From Dehalococcoidia bacterium UBA5748 (GTDB lineage: Bacteria; Chloroflexota; Dehalococcoidia; Dehalococcoidales; UBA5627): a stretch of DNA of 64,000 bases. Of the stretch, positions 17,766 through 26,994 are shown in pieces. Within the stretch, counting starts at the first letter, position 1. Each line of letters begins with the position of its first letter. The position numbers were made by a program, and so were the translations under genes. A model generated the notes under the pieces. It made no database searches. It was not told the DNA's origin and was given only the letters and a program-made list of their open reading frames with translations. The DNA lies in NCBI GenBank assembly GCA_002419135.1, contig DIFM01000041.1:79402-143401 (forward strand), read 5' to 3'.

Positions 17766-18072
17766 ACCAGCACCTTTATTGTATATATATTTGATGTAAA
17801 TTTCTTATTTATAATATTAACACACAATATAAAATTGTTCTAATAACCCGAAGGGCAGAGTTCCACGGACCGAGTCCGTGGGTGAATGAGATTTCCTGAA
17901 TGCTATCTCAAGGAACAAGGTAGGTATTAACAAGAGCATATGCATTCAGGTCAAGCGGAGCTTGAACTGTAAAGTGCCACGGGCTTTGCCCGTGGGTATC
18001 TACTTTAAAACCGTAACAGGAGAGTTTAAGTTGCGGCTGAAGCCCAGTTGTGATAGTATATTTTAGCTGTAT
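17766..18072. other. intergenic region dominated by hairpins
   Basis: About 300 bases between def and tRNA-Pro without a gene. The first part is AT-rich; the rest carries the hairpin cluster described at 17863-17995. No T-run follows the stems, so ordinary termination is not the obvious explanation. Confidence 0.6.
17863..17995. repeat. cluster of hairpins with two related CCACGG palindromes
   Basis: Two related stems flank the cluster: CCACGGAC-CGA-GTCCGTGG (17863-17881) and CCACGGGC-TTT-GCCCGTGG (17977-17995). Both have eight pairs and three-base loops, and both are followed by GT. They differ by one A-T to G-C compensatory pair. Between them are CAGGTCAAGC/GCTTGAACTG (17947-17969, one mismatch), TGAGAT/ATCTCA (17887-17910) and a long-range nine-base pairing CCTGAATGC (17895-17903) with GCATTCAGG (17942-17950). 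This could be a REP-like repeat or a structured RNA. Confidence 0.65.
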
Positions 18073-18711
<639 letters not shown>

Positions 18712-18897
18712 TGCAGAGCCTCCCGTTTATTATTCTAAAAAACACTATTACATTAACATTTATTTTAGCAGAATCTTTGCCACATTTAATAGTCTTATAG
18801 TAACATATCGGTCCGTATTTCGTTTATTATTACAGGATTAGTAAACAGTGCTATAATATTGACGATTATTATAGCTACTAAATATCAAGGGGTAATG

Positions 18898-19482
18898 ATG
18901 ACTAGAAAATGGAAAATGATATCTATAATAATAGCCGGCTATTTACTGCTGGTTTTGCTGTTTACTGCTTTCTCCGGAAGTGTGTTTTATTTTACGCAGC
19001 AGATGAAGGCAGATTCAACCGTTTATATTAATGAAGACCGGTTTGAATACTATTTTCACATACATAATGATGACAAAGCGATAGTAATTGATTTTGATTC
19101 GGAAAAAATAAATAGTGATTTGGCTCATATCACGGTTAATATCCATCCCAAAGATAATCATCGAATATCATCTTTAGCATTAAGTTTCGAAAATATCATT
19201 CCGGTTGATGCTTTTCTTTACGACGATCCGTCAGGGCAGTATGCAAACCTTTATAATCGTGAGGTTGTTTACGGCGAAGATAATATTGTAATAAAGTATC
19301 CCGATATGAATAGCCAATTCAATCAGGTAATTCAGTTGGAATACTGGGTTGATACAACCAAGTTGGATTCTGCCTATGAAAAATTCACAATGTCTTTTAC
19401 ATTGTATATGCATGAGAACAGTCTGTTAAAAATCTGGCGCTACTATGCTACATCTGGTGTGCAGTTGGATATGAATAGTTAA
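18898..19482 (+). CDS. hypothetical membrane-anchored protein
   Basis: I recognise no family. From ATG 18898 (ATG 18895 and TTG 18859 are alternatives; AAGGGG lies just before 18895) it encodes 194 residues. Residues about 5-30 are a single hydrophobic segment after a basic RKWK, giving a signal anchor. The remaining 165 residues are polar, rich in aromatic and Asp/Asn residues, probably a beta-rich extracytoplasmic domain. No cysteines or catalytic motif are visible. Confidence 0.7.
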   Translation: MTRKWKMISIIIAGYLLLVLLFTAFSGSVFYFTQQMKADSTVYINEDRFEYYFHIHNDDKAIVIDFDSEKINSDLAHITVNIHPKDNHRISSLALSFENIIPVDAFLYDDPSGQYANLYNREVVYGEDNIVIKYPDMNSQFNQVIQLEYWVDTTKLDSAYEKFTMSFTLYMHENSLLKIWRYYATSGVQLDMNS

Positions 19483-19551
19483 TATATAAAGTTATGTAAA
19501 CTGTCCACTGCCGGCGTATTTTGTAGCTAACTCACTTTGACAAAAAGACCT

Positions 19552-19560
19552 TGATATAAT
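19552..19560 (+). promoter_or_regulatory. extended -10 promoter for tRNA-Glu
   Basis: TGATATAAT matches the extended -10 form TGnTATAAT. It lies about 55 bases before the tRNA-Glu gene. A TTGACA at 19537 is too close (12 bases) to act as its -35. Confidence 0.55.
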
Positions 19561-19614
19561 AAGCTATTATGTGGTCGTACGGCGTATGTAAATCGTGCGA
19601 TATCATTTTCAATT

Positions 19615-19691
19615 GGCGCATTCGTCTAGTGGCCTAGGACACATCCCTCTCAAGGATGAGATCACGGGTTCGAATCCCGTATGCGCTACCA
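19615..19691 (+). tRNA. tRNA-Glu (CTC)
   Basis: 77 bases with encoded CCA. Acceptor GGCGCAT pairs with ATGCGCT (one G-T pair), the anticodon loop is CTCTCAA (anticodon CTC), and the T-arm is ACGGG-TTCGAAT-CCCGT. Confidence 0.96.
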
Positions 19692-19782
19692 AATTATTTT
19701 ACTCATTCGCTTCCAATGGTTGTAATTCCTCGTAAAATATAGTAACTTATTCGTGTATTATACGATATTGTCAAAGGCAGGT

Positions 19783-20574
19783 ATGCAGATGTTAAAAGAA
19801 AAATCAGCCTTGAATTCTATTATGCTCAACAAAGAAATCGCTTACGCCGGGGACATCGGCAGAAAAAGACGTGATTTCTGTATTGAATTTATCAAAAAGA
19901 AGCAGGGTATTATAAAAGAGATACAAGATAGCCAATTAGCAACCGTGGAAGCAAATGGACATCAGATAACCTGTCATAAAGGCTGCGCTCACTGCTGTCA
20001 TTTTTATATGCATGCCAATATCCAGGAATGTGAAGCTATCGTATATTACCTTTATAATAATGAAGACATTTTGGAAGCTTATATCAAAAATTATAACGAG
20101 TGGCGTCAAAAGCTAAGCGAAAACGGTGATATCTTTAAAAATTGTGCCCGCCTGTGGTACGAAAAAGGATTAAAAGGCGCCGGGAAAAATGAGGAATTGG
20201 CTTACAGCGAAGAAACGGCTCGTTATCGTGACCAAGATATTGCCTGTCCGTTTTTAGTAAACGGTGCTTGTTCTATATATGAGGTACGTCCTTATTTATG
20301 TGCCGGTACAGTATCTTCTTCCCCAAGCGAATGGTGTTCCAAATCCAATACAAATACCCCTAACATATATAGAACGCAGACATCGGCTATTTATGATAAA
20401 TCATTCTATTACAAGGAATTGGAAGATTATATATTTACTTTCTTTCCAATAACCGTATACTATATTCTTGAAGGCGGCTATAAAATGCTGGCAATGATTA
20501 CCGGTATTTCCGACCTGGAAGATATCGTATCTAAAGACACGGAAGTCCCGGGCATTATAAGAAAGCTATCCTGA
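19783..20574 (+). CDS. YkgJ-family cysteine-cluster protein
   Basis: 263 residues from ATG 19783; an in-frame upstream ATG (19753) is possible but lacks a ribosome site. It carries the zinc/iron-chelating cysteine pattern of the YkgJ/CxxCxxCC group: CHKGCAHCC near residue 65, then CPFL..GACSIYEVRPYLC near 160-180. The family presumably binds a metal or Fe-S centre; its biochemical role is unknown. It stands alone between tRNA-Glu and the envelope cluster. Confidence 0.85.
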   Translation: MQMLKEKSALNSIMLNKEIAYAGDIGRKRRDFCIEFIKKKQGIIKEIQDSQLATVEANGHQITCHKGCAHCCHFYMHANIQECEAIVYYLYNNEDILEAYIKNYNEWRQKLSENGDIFKNCARLWYEKGLKGAGKNEELAYSEETARYRDQDIACPFLVNGACSIYEVRPYLCAGTVSSSPSEWCSKSNTNTPNIYRTQTSAIYDKSFYYKELEDYIFTFFPITVYYILEGGYKMLAMITGISDLEDIVSKDTEVPGIIRKLS

Positions 20575-20669
20575 CTGCGCTGGCAAAATGATATAATGCG
20601 GTTTCGGTATCAATAGTCAAGACTAGCATATGAATAGTTAATTCATTTTCATCTTGTTAGCGGGTGATT

Positions 20670-22136
20670 ATGATTAAAGAAGATAACAGTATCAATATCA
20701 GTAACCGAAAACCAGGCTTCTTTAACAAGAGCGTGAGGGCTCTTTTTGTACCACAGGAATTTACACCCCGTATCTCACTGTTTATTATTACGGTTGTAAT
20801 TAAGCTTGCCGCTTCAGCTATCTCCGGAATTGCGTATGTATTCAACAATTCAATACTTTATATAACAGGGATAATGTTGTGGATATTATGGTTTGCTTTT
20901 CTTTTTATAATCGCAATCCCACAAACCGACCGATGGCTTCAAAAAAACAGCGAAAAATTAAAGAAAACGGCACAGAAGATAATTATCATAGTCCTGGTAA
21001 TCGGCGTATTGGAATTTGTCGGGTTATCAATGGTAGGCTTGGACGCTCTGGGTCTGAAAGAAAAGAACAACAATTTTTCGACAGTTTTAACATCGCTGGA
21101 AGAGTCTTTTAATTATAATGATGCTACGGCATTGTGCCATCAGGCAGCTGAAAACTTGCTGGCGGGAAAAAAACCTTATGCGGAAGCCGATATAATAAAT
21201 GCCATGCATGAATACAATGTTCCTGAGCATAAACTGACACCTTTACGTCTGGGAATGTTTGCTGACGTTTTTCCCTACCCGACCGATGAACAAATGGAGC
21301 AATTGCAGCTTAAAATTATGGAAAATCCGGATGAAGTCCCTATCGAACTGGAATCCTGTTTGTGCTATCCTGCCGGTTCTTTTTTAATTCCGGCGTTGTT
21401 TTTACTGATGGGAATAAGCGACCTGAGGATTATTCATATAGTATTAATGCTGCCGGCCATACTTTATGTAATATGGATATCCCCTGCCGGATACCGGCTG
21501 TTACTTATCATTATTATGACTATAAGTCTGGAGCTCTGGAATTCGCTGGCGTCGGGAGAAACAGGGTTTTTGATTTTCCCGTTTCTACTTTTAGGCTGGG
21601 TTTTATTTAAAAAACAACCCATCGCGTCTGCCATTTTTATAGGACTAGCAGCTACCATAAAGCAGGTTGCATGGTTTTTTATCCCCTTTTACCTGATTTT
21701 AATATACAAGACGCAAGGTATAAAAAAGGCCATGCAATCCGCGTTAATTATCCTGCTGATATTTACGGCAAGCAATTTACCGTTTATAATCAACGACCCT
21801 CAGTTATGGTACGATTCGATAACCTCTCCCATGACGGATAAGTTCCCGTTAGGAGTTGGAATTATAACCCTGGTTACCAGCGGATTGATTAACCTGCAAT
21901 CGTCTTTGGTTTTTACATTTATCGAAGGGTTGGTTCTGATAGGCTCAATTATCTGGTATTATCGTAATTGCCACAGTTATCCGCAAGCAGGCCCCTTGTT
22001 AGCAGTATTACCTCTTTTCTTTGCGTGGCGCAGTATCTGGCCTTACTTCTTTTATTTCGATATTATTATAATTGCTTCTATCATAATTAATGAATACAAT
22101 CGGAAAATGAATAATGATTGTTACCAAGTGGTATAA
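20670..22136 (+). CDS. multi-pass membrane protein, probable GT-C (DUF2029/GT87-like) glycosyltransferase
   Basis: 488 residues with about ten hydrophobic segments and one soluble loop (about 150-235) containing FNYNDATALCHQAAENLLAGKKPYAEADI. The pattern of an early extracytoplasmic loop, a GLAATIKQVAWFFIPFYL segment and a late FAWRSIWPYFFYFD segment resembles polyprenyl-phosphate-sugar mannosyltransferases of the DUF2029/GT87 type. That assignment is tentative. ATG 20670 is two codons after a possible GTG. A terminator follows at 22186-22212, before plsY. Confidence 0.65.
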   Translation: MIKEDNSINISNRKPGFFNKSVRALFVPQEFTPRISLFIITVVIKLAASAISGIAYVFNNSILYITGIMLWILWFAFLFIIAIPQTDRWLQKNSEKLKKTAQKIIIIVLVIGVLEFVGLSMVGLDALGLKEKNNNFSTVLTSLEESFNYNDATALCHQAAENLLAGKKPYAEADIINAMHEYNVPEHKLTPLRLGMFADVFPYPTDEQMEQLQLKIMENPDEVPIELESCLCYPAGSFLIPALFLLMGISDLRIIHIVLMLPAILYVIWISPAGYRLLLIIIMTISLELWNSLASGETGFLIFPFLLLGWVLFKKQPIASAIFIGLAATIKQVAWFFIPFYLILIYKTQGIKKAMQSALIILLIFTASNLPFIINDPQLWYDSITSPMTDKFPLGVGIITLVTSGLINLQSSLVFTFIEGLVLIGSIIWYYRNCHSYPQAGPLLAVLPLFFAWRSIWPYFFYFDIIIIASIIINEYNRKMNNDCYQVV

Positions 22137-22185
22137 TATACATTAGATATAGATTATAAGAGTTAACTGAAATATGCGTTGTTAT

Positions 22186-22212
22186 CAGCCTGTTTAATGG
22201 CAGGCGGTTTTT
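22186..22212 (+). terminator. intrinsic terminator after the GT-C-like gene
   Basis: GCCTG (22188-22192) pairs with CAGGC (22201-22205) over an eight-base loop and is followed by GGTTTTT. It lies about 50 bases past the upstream stop and 28 bases before plsY. Confidence 0.65.
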
Positions 22213-22240
22213 GTGAAATGGCAGATAGGAAGTTTAAGCG

Positions 22241-22885
22241 ATGGAAATAATATTTTCATTATTATTGGCAGCAGCCGCTTTTTTACTGGGGGCATGCCCT
22301 TTTTCAGTCTGGATTGGTCGTAAAGCCCTCGGCAAAGATATTACCAGGTATGGGGACGGCAATCCCGGTTCCGCCAATGTATTCCGCGCCGGCACAATAA
22401 CTTTTGGGATAGTTGCGCTTATTCTCGATATCGCTAAAGGTATTCCTTTTATATGGCTGGCGTATTATGTAATGCATCTTCCCTTTAGCAATCTCCTTTT
22501 TATAGGATTCTGCGCAATTCTTGGACATGCCTTTTCCCCATTTTTAAAATTCAAAGGAGGCAAGGCGATAGCGGTTACCTTTGGGGTACTGATTGCGTTA
22601 CCGCAATCACAGCTCTTGTTTATCTTTGCTATTTTCACCCTATTCGGCTTTTTATTGATAGAGCAAAACTCCTGGATGGCAATGATGGGTCCGACCGGTA
22701 CATCCATTTTTTTATTGATTTATGAAGGGTTTTCTATAGAATTATTCTTTATCTTATGTATTCTGACACTGTTTCTCTATAAACAACACAGGGAGTTACA
22801 GGTCGCTCCTATATTCGGGATTAATATTCTAAAATGGATGCATTCAAGGGAAGAAAAGACGCATATTAATAAGCAGCAATCGTAA
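22241..22885 (+). CDS. plsY: glycerol-3-phosphate acyltransferase PlsY
   Basis: Transfers an acyl group from acyl-phosphate to glycerol 3-phosphate at the membrane, starting phospholipid synthesis. The 214-residue protein has five or six membrane segments and the three conserved loops: GDGNPGSANVFRAG (about 38-51), GHAFSPFLKFKGGKAIAV (about 95-112) and a shorter late loop. It has a C-terminal basic tail. Its TAA overlaps the ATG of the following GT2 gene by one base, so translation is coupled. Confidence 0.95.
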   Translation: MEIIFSLLLAAAAFLLGACPFSVWIGRKALGKDITRYGDGNPGSANVFRAGTITFGIVALILDIAKGIPFIWLAYYVMHLPFSNLLFIGFCAILGHAFSPFLKFKGGKAIAVTFGVLIALPQSQLLFIFAIFTLFGFLLIEQNSWMAMMGPTGTSIFLLIYEGFSIELFFILCILTLFLYKQHRELQVAPIFGINILKWMHSREEKTHINKQQS

Positions 22886-24072
22886 TGTTTATTCAAATTA
22901 TCATATCGGGCACATTATTTTTAATACTGATTAATCTTATTTTGAATTTAAGGTACCTGAAAACACCGTCAGTCGATGGTGAAATTGCTCAAAATCCCCC
23001 TTTGGTTTCTATTCTAATTCCCGCCAGAAACGAGGAGGACAAAATAACACAATGTCTGGAAACACTACTAAAGCAGGATTACCCCGCTTATGAGATTCTG
23101 GTATTGGATGATGACTCCACCGATAGTACAGCCGGAATCGTTAAGCAATTTGCCGCTAAAGATAATCGCTTGAGGCTTATTAGTGGATTACCTTTGCCCG
23201 CCGGATGGTCGGGTAAAAATTACGCCTGTCATCAACTGGCAAAAGAAGCAAAGGGAGACTGGTTGTTATTTGTAGATGCCGATACGACACATGTAAGGTA
23301 TATGTTACGTAGTGTAATGTCATTGGCTCTAGAAATGAACACTTCCCTGCTGTCAGGATTTCCGCGACAGATTGCTAAAAGTATGTTGATGAAAATATTT
23401 ACTCCGACCTGGTATTTCATAATAATGACATGGTGTCCTTTGTGGTGGATGCAAAGTTCAAAGAAAAATATGCCCTCGATAGCAATAGGACAGTTTATGC
23501 TGTTTTCGAAGAAGGAGTACTGGAGAATCGGGGGGCACGAAAGTGTTAAATCGAAGGTTTTGGAAGATATCTGGCTGGGGATACAAGTGAATAAAAATTG
23601 CGGTAAACATGTCGCAGTGGATCTATCGGATGTGGTATTTTGTGAGATGTATGACGATTTCAGAGGTATATGGAATGGGTTGACGCGTTCCGTTTATGCA
23701 GTTGCCGAAATTTCTGTTATTGCTCTTGCATTATTGATTGTTTTTGCTTTTATATGCTATTTAATACCTTTTTATTCTTTATGGCACGAGCATTTTTTTA
23801 TAAATGGTAATAATCCGGTCGTTGCTATCGTTATTATTCAAATTGCTTCTATCTACCTGATGCGCTGGATGGCAGACCGGCGTTTTAATAATAATTCAGT
23901 ATCTTCTGTCCTTTTGCATCCTATCGGAATTATATTTCTCATATTCGTTGTAGCTAATGCTGTTATACAAAAGCTGGCGGGTACCGGTATCAACTGGAAA
24001 GAAAGATTATACACTGATGAATCATCCGCTGATGAACACGTTATAGAAACTGATTCCAATAAAGCAATATGA
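22885..24072 (+). CDS. membrane glycosyltransferase family 2 protein
   Basis: 395 residues. An N-terminal membrane segment is followed by a GT2 domain: SILIPARNEEDKI, VLDDDSTDST, the DxD motif in LLFVDADT and the acceptor motif LEDIWLG. Three hydrophobic segments close the C-terminus. It resembles the CrtQ/hopanoid-type membrane GT2 group and may glycosylate a lipid or carotenoid-like acceptor; the substrate is unknown. Its one-base overlap with plsY supports a lipid or envelope role. Confidence 0.88.
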   Translation: MFIQIIISGTLFLILINLILNLRYLKTPSVDGEIAQNPPLVSILIPARNEEDKITQCLETLLKQDYPAYEILVLDDDSTDSTAGIVKQFAAKDNRLRLISGLPLPAGWSGKNYACHQLAKEAKGDWLLFVDADTTHVRYMLRSVMSLALEMNTSLLSGFPRQIAKSMLMKIFTPTWYFIIMTWCPLWWMQSSKKNMPSIAIGQFMLFSKKEYWRIGGHESVKSKVLEDIWLGIQVNKNCGKHVAVDLSDVVFCEMYDDFRGIWNGLTRSVYAVAEISVIALALLIVFAFICYLIPFYSLWHEHFFINGNNPVVAIVIIQIASIYLMRWMADRRFNNNSVSSVLLHPIGIIFLIFVVANAVIQKLAGTGINWKERLYTDESSADEHVIETDSNKAI

Positions 24073-24230
24073 TATCTTAAATTATCATCACAAATATTCC
24101 CGTTATTAACAATTCTGATGTGTTTAGCTTGACAGCTTATACCTGAAGTTATACGATTAGACAGTAATTTTAATCTTATTATATTGCTTCAATAATATAT
24201 TTCAAACCAGTATGTATTAAGGAGATATTG

Positions 24231-26165
24231 ATGCGTCGAATTCATGAAAGTACTACGGATGACATTGTATCTGCGAAAGAAATAATGCCGGACGAAGGGA
24301 ATGGCTCGTCTCCTGAGAGAATGCAATATAGTATCATAAACGACTGGTATAAAGCAGTCATCCAAAATGCCACAGAAGGATTCTTCCTTTCAGATTTAAG
24401 TAGTAATATTTTGTATGTAAATGATGCCTATTGTAAGATGAGCGGCTATAGCAGAACGGAATTGTTATCCATGAACGCCAAAGACCTTGTCCCAAAAACA
24501 CCGGCAGAAGTTAAAAAATTCGAGAGCAACATTGAAAGAACTATTAGCAACGGCGAATCTTCTTTTGAAATCAAAAACAGACGCAAAGATGGTTGTGTAA
24601 TTGATATTGCGGTAAGTTATAAGTATATGGATGTCAGCCCGGGTTTTATATTCTGTGTTCACAGGGATATAACGGAACAAAAAGAGATAAACAAACAATT
24701 AATTGAATCCGAGGAAAGATATAATGCGTTGGTGGCATTGGGGGGAAGGGTCGGTGAAGCCGTTGTAATAATGCAGGACATCAATAATGAAGAAGGTGTA
24801 CAAACTTTTGTAAGTGATGAATGGGTAAAAATTACCGGATATTCTATGGAAGATTTGCTGGGAATGCCGTTTTTTAACCTTCTTGAAGCCGAATATTATA
24901 CTCCTTCTTTGGACAGGCATCGCAGAAAATTAAAGGGGGAAACAATACCGGGCCCTTTCGAAATGGAAATCATCAGAAAAGACGGGGTTGTAATCGACAT
25001 AGAGTTTACCAGTGTTCACACTACTTATAAGGGCAAGCGAGCCAATGTGGCTTATATCAGGGATATAACAGAACGTAAGCGGGCAGAAAATGCCATTAAA
25101 GAATCCGAGAGTCGTTTGCAAAGCGTGTTGTCTTCTATCGATGATTGGGTATATGTGTTCGACAAAGAAGGGCGTTTTATCTCCTGCCATCCTGAACCGG
25201 CAAGGGGTATATATGAACCAAAAGGTGATTATTTAGGGAAGAAGCATGCAGAGGTTATGCCTTCAAAAGTGGATAAACTATTCCGCATTGCTTTTAATAA
25301 AAATGTAAATGGATTAGTGGCGGATTATGAGTTTTCCAGAGATGTAAAAGGAAGGAAGAAATGGATAAACGTAAAGCTGTCACCAATGTTTATAGACGGT
25401 GAGTTTAACGGTTCTGTTGCAGTAATCAGGGATATCACGCAACGTAAACAGGTTGAACAGAAGCTTCGAGAATCGCAGAAACAATTACGTGCACTATCCG
25501 TACACCTGCAATATATTAGAGAACAAGAGAGAAAGGATATTGCTCATAGAATTCATGAAGAGCTTGGGCAGCTACTTACTGCCGTAAAAATGGATATATC
25601 TTGGCTGCAAAAACAATTGTTACATTGTAATGAAATTCCCGAAAAGAAAATGGTTGATATTCTCAAACTGGTAGACATGTCGATACAGATAGTAAAAGGC
25701 GTTTCGGCAGAATTGAGGCCCGGTTTGTTGTATGAATTGGGGCTATTAGCGGCTATTGAGTGGCAAACAGAGGAGTTTTTTAAGCTTACAGGAATTAAGT
25801 GCAATGTTTCCTCTATACCGGCTAAAATAGTGGTGGAACAGGAATTGGCGATTGCGCTCTTCAGTGTCTTCCAGGAGCTTATAACAAACGTATTCAGGCA
25901 TGCCGAAGCTACCTGTGTTGATATTGGATTAAGAAAACAGGGTAAAAAGATGACACTAATTGTCAATGACAACGGTAAGGGAATTACGGAGGAGCAAATC
26001 AATGCCCCGCGTTCTTTAGGATTAATAGGTATACGCGAAAGAGTTCAATATTGGGGCGGTGCTGTTACTGTAATCGGTATTCCCGACGAAGGAACACATG
26101 TAACAGTCAGCATTCCGCTTAATAAAAAGGGAGGATTAACTGCTAATGAAAGTTCTGATAACTGA
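24231..26165 (+). CDS. PAS-domain sensor histidine kinase (NarX-type HisKA_3)
   Basis: 644 residues, no membrane segment, so a cytosolic sensor. Three PAS domains with PAC ends occur at about 35-150, 160-290 and 295-415 (each ends in a VxxxRDITE/Q-like run). HisKA_3 dimerisation follows, with the H-box RIHEELGQLL near 440, and then HATPase_c with N-box FQELITNVFRHAEAT, DNGKGI and SLGLIGIRERV. ATG 24231 has GGAG six bases upstream. It overlaps the response-regulator gene by 20 bases. PAS ligands (redox, haem, small molecule) cannot be read from sequence. Confidence 0.95.
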   Translation: MRRIHESTTDDIVSAKEIMPDEGNGSSPERMQYSIINDWYKAVIQNATEGFFLSDLSSNILYVNDAYCKMSGYSRTELLSMNAKDLVPKTPAEVKKFESNIERTISNGESSFEIKNRRKDGCVIDIAVSYKYMDVSPGFIFCVHRDITEQKEINKQLIESEERYNALVALGGRVGEAVVIMQDINNEEGVQTFVSDEWVKITGYSMEDLLGMPFFNLLEAEYYTPSLDRHRRKLKGETIPGPFEMEIIRKDGVVIDIEFTSVHTTYKGKRANVAYIRDITERKRAENAIKESESRLQSVLSSIDDWVYVFDKEGRFISCHPEPARGIYEPKGDYLGKKHAEVMPSKVDKLFRIAFNKNVNGLVADYEFSRDVKGRKKWINVKLSPMFIDGEFNGSVAVIRDITQRKQVEQKLRESQKQLRALSVHLQYIREQERKDIAHRIHEELGQLLTAVKMDISWLQKQLLHCNEIPEKKMVDILKLVDMSIQIVKGVSAELRPGLLYELGLLAAIEWQTEEFFKLTGIKCNVSSIPAKIVVEQELAIALFSVFQELITNVFRHAEATCVDIGLRKQGKKMTLIVNDNGKGITEEQINAPRSLGLIGIRERVQYWGGAVTVIGIPDEGTHVTVSIPLNKKGGLTANESSDN

Positions 26166-26775
26166 TGATCATCCAATCGTGAGACAGGGATTGAAGCAAT
26201 TGTTAAAGGAAACATTTGAAGCGATTGTTGTTGATGAAGCCGGTAATGGAACAGAGGCTTTGGATAAAATAAAAACGGATAAATACGATATAGTGCTACT
26301 CGATATAGCTATGCCGGGTATGAACGGACTGGAAGTTTTAAAAGAGATACAGAAATTTAATAAAACCTTACCCGTGCTTATAATCAGCATTTATCCCGAA
26401 GACCAGTATGCATTGCGATGTCTGAAGGCAGGGGCCTCCGGGTATCTAACCAAGGATACCGCTTCTGATGAACTGACACTCGCTGTTGAAAGGATACTCT
26501 CGGGTAAGAAGTATGTCAGCCCCAACCTTGCGGATAAATTGGCTCGTCATTTAAATGAGGGAACTCCGAAACTACCTCATGAATTACTGTCCGATCGCGA
26601 AGACCAGGTGATGCGCTATATTGCTTCCGGCAAAACCGCGGCTGAAATTGCTGCCGAACTTAGTTTAAGCGTGAAAACTATTAATACCTATCGAAACCGT
26701 ATTCTAAAGAAAATGCAGATAAAAAACAGTGCCGAATTGATACGTTATGCAGTGCAAAATGAGTTGCTAAATTAG
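26146..26775 (+). CDS. NarL/FixJ-type response regulator
   Basis: 209 residues. The receiver domain has the acidic pair in ITDDHP, the phospho-acceptor Asp 53 in LLDIAMPGMNG and the switch lysine in YLTKDTA. The C-terminal LuxR-type HTH reads LSDREDQVMRYIASGKTAAEIA..LSVKTINTYRNRI. It is the cognate partner of the PAS kinase, whose gene it overlaps by 20 bases. Target promoters are unknown; none of the neighbouring intergenic regions shows an obvious paired operator. Confidence 0.96.
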   Translation: MKVLITDDHPIVRQGLKQLLKETFEAIVVDEAGNGTEALDKIKTDKYDIVLLDIAMPGMNGLEVLKEIQKFNKTLPVLIISIYPEDQYALRCLKAGASGYLTKDTASDELTLAVERILSGKKYVSPNLADKLARHLNEGTPKLPHELLSDREDQVMRYIASGKTAAEIAAELSLSVKTINTYRNRILKKMQIKNSAELIRYAVQNELLN

Positions 26776-26800
26776 TAAAAGGAGAGATGGTGTTTTTAAG

Positions 26801-26873
<73 letters not shown>

Positions 26874-26994
26874 GTGAAAAATATAATTCATTCGTAGCTA
26901 TTTTATCAGTAATCGATAGTTATTATCAAATCGGTTATAAGTTTATATTTATTAAGATATATATATACTAAAAAACAAGCGGGGGTATGTTTTT

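Noticed and set aside
17863..17995. CRISPR array
   Set aside because: Only two related palindromes with unrelated sequence between them; no regular spacers and no cas genes.
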